NCBI GenBank assembly: GCA_030065265.1
Contig: JASJCW010000008.1
Location: forward strand, 1 to 38,227
Reading direction: 5' to 3'
Length of the DNA: 38,227 nucleotides
DNA from: Prochloraceae cyanobacterium
GTDB taxonomy: Bacteria; Cyanobacteriota; Cyanobacteriia; Cyanobacteriales; JASJDA01
How positions within the stretch are numbered: the stretch's first letter is position 1; each line of letters starts with the position of its first letter. The notes below the pieces were generated by a model. It was not told the DNA's origin, made no database searches, and saw only the letters and a program-made list of their open reading frames with translations. Below are positions 26,120-34,175 of the stretch, in pieces. Both the position numbers and the translations under genes were made by a program.

Positions 26120-26659
26120 ATGCCTACACTAAATATTGGTCTTACTGAAGAACAACGTCACAGCGTAATCGAACTTTTGAATCGAGATTTAGCAGATTTT
26201 TATCTACTATTAATTAAAACTAAAAAATACCACTGGGATGTCGTCGGCCCTCAGTTTAGAACATTGCACGAACTCTGGCAAGAACACTACGAAAACTTAG
26301 CAACTAATATTGATGAAACTGCCGAAAGAGTCCGCAAATTAGGAGGGTATCCCGTCGGTACGGCAGAAGGATTTCTCAAACTAGCTTCAATTAAAGAACA
26401 TCCTAACGACCTACCTTTAGCAACCGAAATGGTCGCCCGCTTAGTTAACGACCACGAGCAAATTATTCGCCAACTCAGAGACCACATCGATCGCTGCTCT
26501 CAAGACTATCACGACGAAGGAACGGCAGATTTCTTAACCGGATTGATGGAAGAACACGAAAAAATGGCTTGGATGCTGCGCTCTTTCATCGAAGGAGATT
26601 CCGTAAATCCTAGCGGAAATAGACCCGGATCGGAAACTAAACCAACGGTCGGCGTATAG
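26120..26659 (+). CDS. dps: Dps-family ferritin-like protein
   Basis: A dodecameric mini-ferritin that oxidises iron with hydrogen peroxide and protects DNA. From the ATG at 26120 (M-P-T-L-N-I-G-L) it is 179 residues. The inter-subunit ferroxidase residues are His38, His50, Asp65 and Glu69, with the same 12-15-4 spacing seen in classic Dps proteins (H31, H43, D58, E62). The hallmark K-Y-H-W-D-V-V-G-P and [20 protein letters not shown] are present. The tail is short, Gly/Pro-rich and acidic to neutral, so strong DNA binding is not assured. An in-frame ATG at 26060 would add a Cys-rich leader unlike the family. First gene of the stress cluster. Confidence 0.92.
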   Translation: MPTLNIGLTEEQRHSVIELLNRDLADFYLLLIKTKKYHWDVVGPQFRTLHELWQEHYENLATNIDETAERVRKLGGYPVGTAEGFLKLASIKEHPNDLPLATEMVARLVNDHEQIIRQLRDHIDRCSQDYHDEGTADFLTGLMEEHEKMAWMLRSFIEGDSVNPSGNRPGSETKPTVGV

Positions 26660-26702
26660 TCAACAGAACAAAAGATCATTAATCACAAAGGAAAAAATAT
26701 TT

Positions 26703-27470
26703 ATGTCAGAAGAATACATCGCACAACGAACAATTACCTCCGTTTTTAAACAAGAAGCTCAAATAGATAAAGCGATTCGCCGCTTAATTGACCGAGACGT
26801 TCCTCGCGATCGCATTTCGGTAATGGGCAGAAACTTCAGTTCTCAAACCCGCATTAGCGGATTTATCACCAAAAAAGACGTAATCTTAGGTGGGGTAAGA
26901 AACGGTGCTGTTTTTGGCTCTCTGTTCGGTTCTTTCCTCAGTTTGCTGAGCGGGGTAGGAGTTCTCTTAATTCCTTTTGTCGGCTCGATAGTTGCGGCCG
27001 GCCCGATTAGTTCCGTCTTGCTAGGGGCTGCTAGCGGCGCGATCGCAGGTGGTGCTGGTGCAGGTTTGGTATCTGCTTTAGCTACTTTAGGAATGTCAGA
27101 AGAAAAGGCAGCAATTTACGAAACTCGCCTCAAGGCTGGAGAATTCTTGTTAATGGTAGAAGTCCCCGTCGGCAAATCGGGAGAATACCAACTTTTAATT
27201 GAAAATGCTGGGGGTGAAGAAATTCACATCAGCGATACCACTCTACCCCGTCCTTGTCCTGGAACTTGCAACGGGCCCGAGGATTTATCTCCTGAAGTTC
27301 GCAACCATCTATCTGAAGCAGCGCAACAAACTTTTATCGCTCGCTACAATTCTACTTACGAAGAAACCAACGACCAGAGTAAAGCAGAAGAAGCAGCTTG
27401 GCAAGCCATTTACGAGCAATACGAAGAAGATGACAATGGCGTTTGGTCGAAAGCTAAAGTAACTGCGTAA
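26703..27470 (+). CDS. Membrane-region protein with C-terminal ChaB domain
   Basis: 255 residues in three parts. Residues 1-60 form an alpha/beta region ([20 protein letters not shown]) like the general-stress YflT/DUF1269 group. Residues 70-130 are a Gly/Ala-rich, hydrophobic glycine-zipper-like stretch that may enter the membrane. The last about 65 residues ([15 protein letters not shown]...A-A-W-Q-A-I-Y) match the ChaB domain, found beside cation transporters and in stress proteins. It follows Dps by 43 bases with AAAGGAAAA before the ATG and precedes rubredoxin by 18 bases, so co-transcription is likely. Confidence 0.8.
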   Translation: MSEEYIAQRTITSVFKQEAQIDKAIRRLIDRDVPRDRISVMGRNFSSQTRISGFITKKDVILGGVRNGAVFGSLFGSFLSLLSGVGVLLIPFVGSIVAAGPISSVLLGAASGAIAGGAGAGLVSALATLGMSEEKAAIYETRLKAGEFLLMVEVPVGKSGEYQLLIENAGGEEIHISDTTLPRPCPGTCNGPEDLSPEVRNHLSEAAQQTFIARYNSTYEETNDQSKAEEAAWQAIYEQYEEDDNGVWSKAKVTA

Positions 27471-27488
27471 AAAAAGAGGAATAAAACC

Positions 27489-27668
27489 ATGCAAAAATAT
27501 AAATGCACTGTCTGCGGCTACATTTACGATCCAGAAAAAGGCGATCCTGACTCTGGCATCGAACCAGGAACTGCTTTTGAAGATATTCCCGAAGATTGGG
27601 CTTGTCCTAAATGCGGCGCGAAGAAGTCTGATTTTGAACCAGTCAAACAAGAAGCAGCCGCTTCATAG
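27489..27668 (+). CDS. Rubredoxin
   Basis: A 59-residue Fe(SCys)4 electron carrier. The iron ligands are in C-T-V-C-G-Y near the start and C-P-K-C-G-A near the end, and the family core [20 protein letters not shown] is intact. It ends in an Ala-rich tail without a membrane helix, so it is not the longer, membrane-anchored RubA used in photosystem assembly. GAGGA lies eight bases before the ATG. Its place after Dps and the ChaB gene suggests a role in peroxide or superoxide reduction; no rubrerythrin is present in the window. Confidence 0.95.
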   Translation: MQKYKCTVCGYIYDPEKGDPDSGIEPGTAFEDIPEDWACPKCGAKKSDFEPVKQEAAAS

Positions 27669-27783
27669 AATAATAAGAATTGTTTCAATTTCTATCTAAA
27701 GGTAGAAGTTCCCCCTTCAAACTTTTCTTATCTTTAAAGAGTAACCGCGAGAAAATATAACCAACTCAACGAGGATTTAAATT

Positions 27784-27927
27784 ATGGAAAACCAAACAGA
27801 TAAATACGGCTTTACTAATTTTGCAGAAACCTGGAACGGTCGCTTAGCAATGCTAGGATTCGTAATCGGTTTAGCAACTGAATTAATTACAGGTCAAGGA
27901 ATACTTTCACAACTCGGCCTGATGTAA
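27784..27927 (+). CDS. High-light-inducible protein (Hlip/Scp family)
   Basis: 47 residues with the single chlorophyll-binding helix of the family: E-T-W-N-G-R-L-A-M-L-G-F-V-I-G-L-A-T-E, where Glu and Asn (ExxN) bind chlorophyll and R-x-A-M-L-G-F follows. These thylakoid proteins dissipate excess energy and protect chlorophyll during assembly. An AGGA lies 11 bases before the ATG. It is 115 bases after rubredoxin, enough for its own promoter, and ends at a terminator. No clear HLR1 (RpaB) box was seen upstream. Confidence 0.95.
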   Translation: MENQTDKYGFTNFAETWNGRLAMLGFVIGLATELITGQGILSQLGLM

Positions 27928-27941
27928 TGAGCGGTTTGGAT

Positions 27942-27974
27942 AAGGCGATCGCACCGGTGCGATCGCCTTTCTTT
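27942..27974 (+). terminator. Terminator made of a 28-bp perfect palindrome with two GCGATCGC cores
   Basis: Bases 27942-27969 form a perfect palindrome, each 14-base arm (AAGGCGATCGCACC and its complement) containing one HIP1 octamer. A T-rich run (TCTTTT) follows, fifteen bases after the Hlip stop. It is a bidirectional-looking hairpin with a weak T-tract, probably ending the stress cluster. Confidence 0.8.
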
Positions 27975-27994
27975 TATGCAAGATAAATTTCGAT

Positions 27995-28888
27995 ATGTTT
28001 TTCTTATTTAAAAAAGATTTCTCAACTTCTTCTACTATTAAATGGTTTTATAAAAAGTTTTTAGAAATATTTATTTACCCGAGTGTTTGGGTCTCGGCCG
28101 GACTGGCCTCTTTAACAATCTATACTCAAGATGTCCTGAACTTACCAGAAGATTGGCGACCGCCCCTTTTAATTTTTTCAGCTTCTTTGGTATTTTATAA
28201 TTTAGACCGTATTTTTGACTCTTACGTTCAGGAAATTCCCGATCGCAAAGTTCAGTCTTTTTTTCGCAACAAACTGGTTTTTTTTCTGTTATTATCTGCT
28301 GTTTTAGTAACTTTAACTCTGCTATTTTTTGCACCGCAACAGGTACGCTTGGTTAGTTTAGGAGGGTTAGTACCTTTACTTTATGGAATCCCCCTTTTCC
28401 CCCTTCAACTAGGGCAAGAAGAAAATAGATGGTATCGTCTTAAAGACATTCCCGGAACGAAAGCTTGGATCGTGGCTGGAACTCTTACTTATGCAGTTGT
28501 CGCAGTTCCTTTAGCTTATGCTAATGCAGGTTTAGATCGCTCGGCAATTTTAATCAGTCTGTTTTTATTGATATTTATCGGGACTAATTCCCATTTATTC
28601 GATCTTCGCGACGTGCGATCGGATTTTAATAAAGGTGTATTGACTTTACCTTTGATGATTGGCATTCAAGAAACTCGCCTTCTTTTTACTGCGCTTAACT
28701 TACTAGTCTTGTTAGGTGCTATTTTGTATTGGGTGAGTGAATTGGCTATTCTCAGTCCTTTAACCATCGGATTAGCTACTTTAATTAACATCGCGATCGT
28801 TTGGTTGCCAACGCCAGAAACCCCTAGAAATATTTACAATATCTGGATTGATGGTTGTCTTTTCTTACCGATATTATTGAATATTTGA
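27995..28888 (+). CDS. UbiA-like prenyltransferase family membrane protein
   Basis: 297 residues with eight or nine hydrophobic helices. Two Asp-rich motifs are placed as in the UbiA superfamily: N69-L-D71-R-I-F-D75 after helix two, and D-L-R-D-V-R-S-D-F-N-K-G-V-L-T-L-P-L near residue 200, followed by a typical T-L-P-x-x-x-G pattern. The family attaches isoprenoid chains to aromatic or other acceptors (quinones, chlorophyll, heme). The first motif is shorter than the usual N-D-x-x-D-x-x-x-D, so activity or substrate may differ. The ATG at 27995 lies 20 bases after the terminator. The acceptor cannot be told from sequence. Confidence 0.75.
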   Translation: MFFLFKKDFSTSSTIKWFYKKFLEIFIYPSVWVSAGLASLTIYTQDVLNLPEDWRPPLLIFSASLVFYNLDRIFDSYVQEIPDRKVQSFFRNKLVFFLLLSAVLVTLTLLFFAPQQVRLVSLGGLVPLLYGIPLFPLQLGQEENRWYRLKDIPGTKAWIVAGTLTYAVVAVPLAYANAGLDRSAILISLFLLIFIGTNSHLFDLRDVRSDFNKGVLTLPLMIGIQETRLLFTALNLLVLLGAILYWVSELAILSPLTIGLATLINIAIVWLPTPETPRNIYNIWIDGCLFLPILLNI

Positions 28889-28932
28889 GTTATTAACTAT
28901 TAAATCTTTGATATTTTTACTTGCTCGAAGTA

Positions 28933-29051
28933 ATACCAATTCTCAAAAATAGCTAGAGAGATGTAGATAACCAACTAACCATAGCCAACAAAAAATCAGT
29001 TTACACTAATTACTAAAAATAATTCTACAGATAAATTTTCCAATTTTTTTA
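28933..29051. repeat. Dispersed repeat copy related to the 11556-11730 element
   Basis: It begins ATACCAATTCT (28933-28943), shares AACTAACCATAGCC plus flanking bases (28973-29003) with 21836-21864, and on the minus strand shares AAAAAAATTGGAAAATTTAT and following bases with 11622-11664. The mix suggests mosaic pieces of one repeat family. Confidence 0.6.
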
Positions 29052-29064
29052 CCTTTTACCTTAA

Positions 29065-29098
29065 ATGCGATCTCGAAGAGATCCGCTACGCGGTGCGC
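29065..29098. repeat. GC-rich palindromic element
   Basis: GATCTC (29069-29074) and GAGATC (29078-29083) form a hairpin with a three-base loop. It is followed by CGCTACGCGGTGCGC, which shares GCGGTGCGC with 5836-5844. This fits a family of short GC-rich palindromes scattered in the spacers. Confidence 0.55.
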
Positions 29099-29101
29099 AA
29101 T

Positions 29102-29135
29102 AAAAAAAACACCCGCAGCTCGATCGACTGCAGGT
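29102..29135 (-). terminator. Rho-independent terminator of the RTX gene
   Basis: On the minus strand, ACCTGCAG (29135-29128) pairs with CTGCGGGT (29118-29111), one G-U pair, and runs into about eight Ts. It lies about 60 bases past the stop of the large minus-strand gene. Confidence 0.85.
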
Positions 29136-29193
29136 ATTTAATAACATGTAAGAGTAGAAATTATGCTCGTGTTGCCTCAATTATCGGCAAGTT

Positions 29194-32100
29194 TTAAACA
29201 AAGCTAAACAAAGCAGGGTTAGTGATTGGGTCTAAAATTGTTGGCGCAGTATTTTGAACTGTTGCAATTAGGTCGTCAACTCCAGTAGAGCTGAAAGAAC
29301 TAGTACCTAAGAGAAGAATATCAGTGCTAGTGCCATTAGCTACGAAAGAATAATCCGTATTTGCACCAGTAAGTTGAATTACATCGTTTTGTGTGGGAGT
29401 AAAGTCAGTAATAGTAGCAAAATCAGCAGCTCCATTATTACTATAGAAAACGCTAGTACCATCACCTAACACGAAGGTATCTGCACCAGTACCACCGGTA
29501 ATCATATCCGCACCATCAAAACCATTGAGGATGTTAGATGTTGCACTACCAGTAATCATGTCATTGCCAGAAGTACCAGTTACATTATCAAAGTTAGTAA
29601 CTGTGAAAGTAGCAGCTCCGGCACTTAGACCGTTAAGTGTTAAAGTATCGGTGGAAAGATCGACAGTGAAAGTTACAGCACCGTTATCGCCAGTACCGTC
29701 AATACTATTAGTTTGGGTAGCATCACCAACGATAGTTTGGATAGTTTGCGCGCCACCAGCACCACCAATAGTATCAGCACCCAATACACCTTTATCAATT
29801 ATGCCAAAGTTTTGCAGGGTAATTCCAGCACCTAAATCAGTGTAATCTAGAGTGTTAATTCCAGCAACACCATCGATTAAATCGTTACCAGCACTTCCAC
29901 CAAAGAAATTGTCGTTAGCGTTACCAGTAATGGTATCGTTGCCAGCAGTACCAATTACATCATCAAAGTTAAGAGCGGTAAATGTGAGAGTGCTAGAGCC
30001 AGTACCAATAACTAAGTTATTAGTTGTTGCCCCTAAATCGACGTTAAAGCTAGCAGTAGCATTGCTTCCACTACCGTCGATGATATTATTTGTTAGATTT
30101 CCAGTATCGCCGATGATGGTTTGAATGGTTTGAGTACCGCCAGCACCACCAATAGTATCGATTCCTCCAATTTGTTTTGAAATTATGCCTTGATTTAGAA
30201 GAGCAATTGCTCCACCTAAACCAGTGTAATCTAAGGTGTTAGTTCCGCCAAAACCGTCAATAATATCGCTACCTGCACTACCAGTAAAGATATTATCAGT
30301 AGAACTACCAATAATAGTATCGTCTCCAGCAGTACCGATTACATTAACAAAGTTTTGCGCTGTAAAATTGAAAGTAGTTGCAGTTAGTCCACCAACGCTA
30401 ACATCAAATTGACCTGTTTCTAGGTTAACGTTAAAGCTAGCATCGGGATTGCTACCGGAACCATCAATAGTGTTAGTTAATCCGCTTGGTGCAATAATAG
30501 TTTCAACAATATCGATGCCGTTAGCACTTTGCAAGCTATCGCTGCCGCTAGCACCAACACCAGTCATCATATCGATAACACCTTTTTGAATTAACCCTGC
30601 ATTTTGGAGAGTAATTACTTGTCCCAAACCAGAATAATCTAAAGTATCAGCTCCAGCACCACCGGCGATCGTATCGTTACCTAAAGTACCAATAAAGGTG
30701 TTATTAGCAGCACTACCAACAATGCTATCAGATCCAGAAGTACCAGTTACATCAACAAAGTTTTGAACTGTAAAAGCAGCTCCGGTAACTGTACCGCCGT
30801 TAAGTGTTAAAGTTTCAGTTTCAAGGTTAACACTGAAAGTTACAGCACCATTATCGCCAGTACCGTCAATCGCATTATTTAGTCCGGTTGCACCAATAAT
30901 AGTTTGAATGGTTTGAGTTCCAGTTCCAGCAGCATCGCCGATAGTATCAGCACCTAAAGCACCTTTATCAATTACACCTAGATTTTGCAGGGTAATTAGT
31001 TGACCCAAAGCAGAATAATCTACAGTGTTTATACCAGCACCACCATCAATAGTATCGCTACCAGCACTACCAATAATGCTATCGTCACCAGCACCACCAA
31101 TTAAAGCGTTATTAGCAGCACTACCAGCAATGGTATCGTTGCCTTCAGTTCCAGTAACGTTAACAAAATTTTGAGCTGTAAATGTAATAATTCCAGCAGT
31201 TCCGGCATTAATAACTAAGTTATTAGTTGTTGCTGATAAATCAACGTTAAAGCTAGCAGTAGGAGCACTACCAGTACCGTCGATCGCATTAGTTTGGCCG
31301 GCATCACCAATAATAGTTTGGATGGTTTGTTCCATCATTGCGCCGCCAATAGTATCAACACCACCAGTTTTAGCAATCACACCTTGGTTTTGTAGGATAA
31401 TTCCAGAACCCAAGCCAGTGTAATCTAAAGTGTTAGTTCCAGTACCGCCATCGATGCTATCGCTGCCACCACTACCAATAATGCTGTCGTCGCCAGCAGC
31501 ACCGAGAATAGTATCGGAACTTGCACTACCTTGAATGGTGTCGTTATTGCCAGTACCAGTAACGGTATTAAAGTTCTCAACAGTAAAGTTAAGACTGTTT
31601 CCGTTAATATTGTTAACGGTTAAACTATTATTAGTTAAATCGATATCGAAAGTTGCAGTTCCGTTATCGCCAGTACCGTCGATCGCATTATTTTGCCCTA
31701 ATGCGCCGACAATTCTTTCAATGGTTTGGTTGCCAGCAGCATCGCCAATGGTGTCAGCAGCCATTCCACCCTTATCAATGATGCCTTGGTTTAATAAAGT
31801 AACCGCAACCCCTAAAGCAGAATAATCTACCGTATCAGTGCCAGTACCACCATCGATCGCATCGTTACCCATACTGCCAATAATAGTATCGTTACCGCCA
31901 CCACCGTTTAAGGAGTTATCAGCAGCACTTCCTGCGATCGTATCGCTACCTTCAGTACCAATTACGTTAACAAAGTTTTGGGCGATAAAGTTAAAAGTAG
32001 TTGCTGTAGTTCCACCAACATTAATATCAAACTGTCCGGTTGTTAAATTGACATTAAAGCTAGCATCGCCGTTACTGCCAGTACCGTCAATTGTATTGGT

Positions 32101-33063
32101 CAATCCACTTGGTGCAATAATTGTTTCAACAATATCAATCCCGTTAGTGCTTTGTAATTGGTCAGTTCCTGCTGCACCAACACCGCTAGTATTTAAAGCA
32201 CCTTTTTGAATTACTCCAAGATTTTGAAGCGTAATTATTTCTCCTAAACTGGAATAATCCAAAACATCATTGCCAGCACCGCCTTCAATTGTGTCGTTAC
32301 CAAGACTACCAATAATAGTATCGTTACCGCCGCCACCGTTAAAAGAGTTATTTGCTGCATCACCAGCAATGCTATCACCGTTAGGCGTTCCAATTACAGC
32401 ATCAAAATTTTCAACAACAAAGCTAGCAGCACCAGTGCTAAGTCCGTTAATAGTTAAACTGTTATTTGCTAAGTCAACAGTAAAAGAACCAGGAATAGTA
32501 TCAGCACCGCTACCATCAATAGTATTAAGATTGCTAGTTAAATTAGGATTTAGTATGGGTGCAATAATTTTTTCAATATTAGCAATCGTATCAGTGCCGT
32601 TAACACCTTTATCAACTAAACCTTGATTTCCTAAAGTAACTGCACGACGCAGTTCGCTGTAGTCAACAACATCGTTAGTACCAACACCACCATCAATCGT
32701 ATTGTTTCCTTTGCCAAAAATAACAAAAGTATCGTTGCCTGCGCCACCACTAAGGCTATCGTTACCAGCTCCAGCAACAAGAGTATCGTTGCCGTCGTTA
32801 CCTAGTACAGTATCGTTACCTGCGCCACCTTTTAAGCTATCGCTACCAGTACCGCCATCTAAACTATCAGCTCCAGCATTGCCAAAAAGAAGGTCGTTGC
32901 CATCACCACCTTCGAGAGTGTCGTTATTAATGCTGGCAAAAAGAGTATCGTCTCCAGCTAAGCCTTTTAAAACATCCGATCCGGTACTGCCAACAATTAA
33001 ATCTGCTTGAGAAGTGCCTTCAAGGGTTTCATTGGTAGCGAACTTGCCAATTATATTTGCCAT
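29194..33063 (-). CDS. Large RTX-type calcium-binding repeat protein with eight tandem modules
   Basis: 1289 residues, acidic and almost free of Lys and Cys. Residues 1-130 hold densely packed RTX nonapeptides (G-G-x-G-x-D-x-L-x), which bind calcium in beta-rolls outside the cell. Then come eight modules of 127-144 residues whose D-Y-(S/T) landmarks fall at about 134, 269, 413, 547, 682, 809, 945 and 1073. Each has a short RTX roll, a stretch like I-T-L-Q-N-x-G-V-I-D-K-G, a T-I-Q-T-I-I-G core and a beta-rich part ending F-T-V-x-N-F. The C-terminus (1190-1289) resembles the ends of type I secreted RTX proteins, which carry the export signal. No classical signal peptide. AGGAAT precedes the ATG. 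It is probably a surface or S-layer-type adhesin; no secretion genes adjoin. Confidence 0.88.
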   Translation of the reverse strand: MANIIGKFATNETLEGTSQADLIVGSTGSDVLKGLAGDDTLFASINNDTLEGGDGNDLLFGNAGADSLDGGTGSDSLKGGAGNDTVLGNDGNDTLVAGAGNDSLSGGAGNDTFVIFGKGNNTIDGGVGTNDVVDYSELRRAVTLGNQGLVDKGVNGTDTIANIEKIIAPILNPNLTSNLNTIDGSGADTIPGSFTVDLANNSLTINGLSTGAASFVVENFDAVIGTPNGDSIAGDAANNSFNGGGGNDTIIGSLGNDTIEGGAGNDVLDYSSLGEIITLQNLGVIQKGALNTSGVGAAGTDQLQSTNGIDIVETIIAPSGLTNTIDGTGSNGDASFNVNLTTGQFDINVGGTTATTFNFIAQNFVNVIGTEGSDTIAGSAADNSLNGGGGNDTIIGSMGNDAIDGGTGTDTVDYSALGVAVTLLNQGIIDKGGMAADTIGDAAGNQTIERIVGALGQNNAIDGTGDNGTATFDIDLTNNSLTVNNINGNSLNFTVENFNTVTGTGNNDTIQGSASSDTILGAAGDDSIIGSGGSDSIDGGTGTNTLDYTGLGSGIILQNQGVIAKTGGVDTIGGAMMEQTIQTIIGDAGQTNAIDGTGSAPTASFNVDLSATTNNLVINAGTAGIITFTAQNFVNVTGTEGNDTIAGSAANNALIGGAGDDSIIGSAGSDTIDGGAGINTVDYSALGQLITLQNLGVIDKGALGADTIGDAAGTGTQTIQTIIGATGLNNAIDGTGDNGAVTFSVNLETETLTLNGGTVTGAAFTVQNFVDVTGTSGSDSIVGSAANNTFIGTLGNDTIAGGAGADTLDYSGLGQVITLQNAGLIQKGVIDMMTGVGASGSDSLQSANGIDIVETIIAPSGLTNTIDGSGSNPDASFNVNLETGQFDVSVGGLTATTFNFTAQNFVNVIGTAGDDTIIGSSTDNIFTGSAGSDIIDGFGGTNTLDYTGLGGAIALLNQGIISKQIGGIDTIGGAGGTQTIQTIIGDTGNLTNNIIDGSGSNATASFNVDLGATTNNLVIGTGSSTLTFTALNFDDVIGTAGNDTITGNANDNFFGGSAGNDLIDGVAGINTLDYTDLGAGITLQNFGIIDKGVLGADTIGGAGGAQTIQTIVGDATQTNSIDGTGDNGAVTFTVDLSTDTLTLNGLSAGAATFTVTNFDNVTGTSGNDMITGSATSNILNGFDGADMITGGTGADTFVLGDGTSVFYSNNGAADFATITDFTPTQNDVIQLTGANTDYSFVANGTSTDILLLGTSSFSSTGVDDLIATVQNTAPTILDPITNPALFSFV

Positions 33064-33509
33064 AATTTATTCCTGTACTTATTGGTGAAAAAGACTTGTA
33101 TTTTTGTAGTGTAGTAAGCCCTAAAACATTACTTAGAGCAGTCAATTTAACAACCCATCCAAGAACAAACAATAAATCAAAATAGAATGGTTTTCATGGC
33201 TCGATCGCTTACAGTTATAAAAGTTATAAGAGATGTCGGAAAACTATACAATTTTCGATATTTTTTGATTCAAAAAAAAAGTATAATATTTACTTTTAAT
33301 CAAAAATAATGTTGTTTTTATTTCTTTTAATTCAATTTTAACCGACTTAACCAATGGTTAATTGTTAATTTTAAGTAAATCATGTAAGATTTTTTTGTTG
33401 CTCGTCAATCATTTTTTTCACTAATAATTATTTTATGTGTTGGTGAAAACATTTGCTCGATTATCTATCAGTTTTTGTAACATTTAATCGTCTAAGGAGA
33501 TTTTAAACA
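33064..33509. other. AT-rich divergent spacer
   Basis: About 445 bases between two divergently read genes for exported proteins; it must contain both promoters. Long A/T runs and no gene, hairpin or repeat that I can support. Confidence 0.45.
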
Positions 33510-33974
33510 GTGAATCTGGTAACTAAATTAAAAACTATACCTTTTCAACTTGGTTGTTCTTTACTAGGGACGATCGCAGCAACAGCTTTGTTATCTGCAC
33601 CAGCACAAGCACAAACAGCTTCGGCTAGTGGTGCAGTTGTCTTAACTAGACCTTCTGGTGGTTCAATTAGCGTCAGTGGTGAAATTGTTTTACCTTCTGG
33701 TTTGTATTTTGCTGGCCCTCTTAATGTCACTCCAGCAATTATCGATCCAGCACCATTGACACCTGGAGGAAATGGCGAAACAATTGCTAATTTATCGATC
33801 GATCCTGGCGCAGCTTTGTCCGTTGCAGCATTAACCACTGGAACGACTAACAATCCTTTCTTACAAGCAGCAGCAGATGCTTTAATCGAAGCTACTTTAG
33901 ATGACGACGTTGCGGCTATTACTGCAATTATTAAAGCTGGTGCTGGTATTAATGGTTTAGGTCATTTAGAGTAA
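33510..33974 (+). CDS. Small exported protein, unknown
   Basis: 154 residues from a GTG at 33510 with AAGGAG eleven to sixteen bases upstream. It has a classical signal peptide: basic start, hydrophobic G-C-S-L-L-G-T-I-A-A-T-A-L-L, and A-Q-A-Q-T near residue 36 as cleavage site. The mature part is Ala/Thr/Gly/Pro-rich with no cysteine and alternating polar/nonpolar beta-like stretches (S-I-S-V-S-G-E-I-V-L-P), then an acidic helix (A-A-A-D-A-L-I-E-A-T-L-D-D-D). Not recognised. It is likely secreted or periplasmic, and read in the same direction as the barrel-like gene 201 bases downstream. Confidence 0.72.
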   Translation: MNLVTKLKTIPFQLGCSLLGTIAATALLSAPAQAQTASASGAVVLTRPSGGSISVSGEIVLPSGLYFAGPLNVTPAIIDPAPLTPGGNGETIANLSIDPGAALSVAALTTGTTNNPFLQAAADALIEATLDDDVAAITAIIKAGAGINGLGHLE

Positions 33975-34175
33975 ATATTCTTCTTAATTTGAATATTGAG
34001 AAAATCAATCTGAAATTTGACTGATGGGGTTTGAGTAAATCAGAAATAATCAAAGATCGCTCAAACTCCTTTACTTAAATTTTTTCTAATTATAATTAAA
34101 TGCCATGATTTCCTTGTTCGATCGCCCCATCACCCCTGCATATTTATTGAATTATTTAACAAGAAGCGAAAGATC

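Larger units (their letters stand above)
28889..29193. other. Convergent spacer with dispersed repeat, GC hairpin and terminator
   Basis: About 300 bases containing three distinct structures: a repeat related to the element at 11556-11730 (28933-29051), a compact GC-rich hairpin (29065-29098) and a minus-strand terminator (29102-29135). No coding sequence. Confidence 0.75.

Noticed and set aside
29525..33010. Several long plus-strand frames opposite the RTX gene
   Set aside because: They mirror the repeat structure of the RTX gene, with Pro/Leu/Ser-rich products typical of antisense reading of Gly/Asp/Thr repeats.
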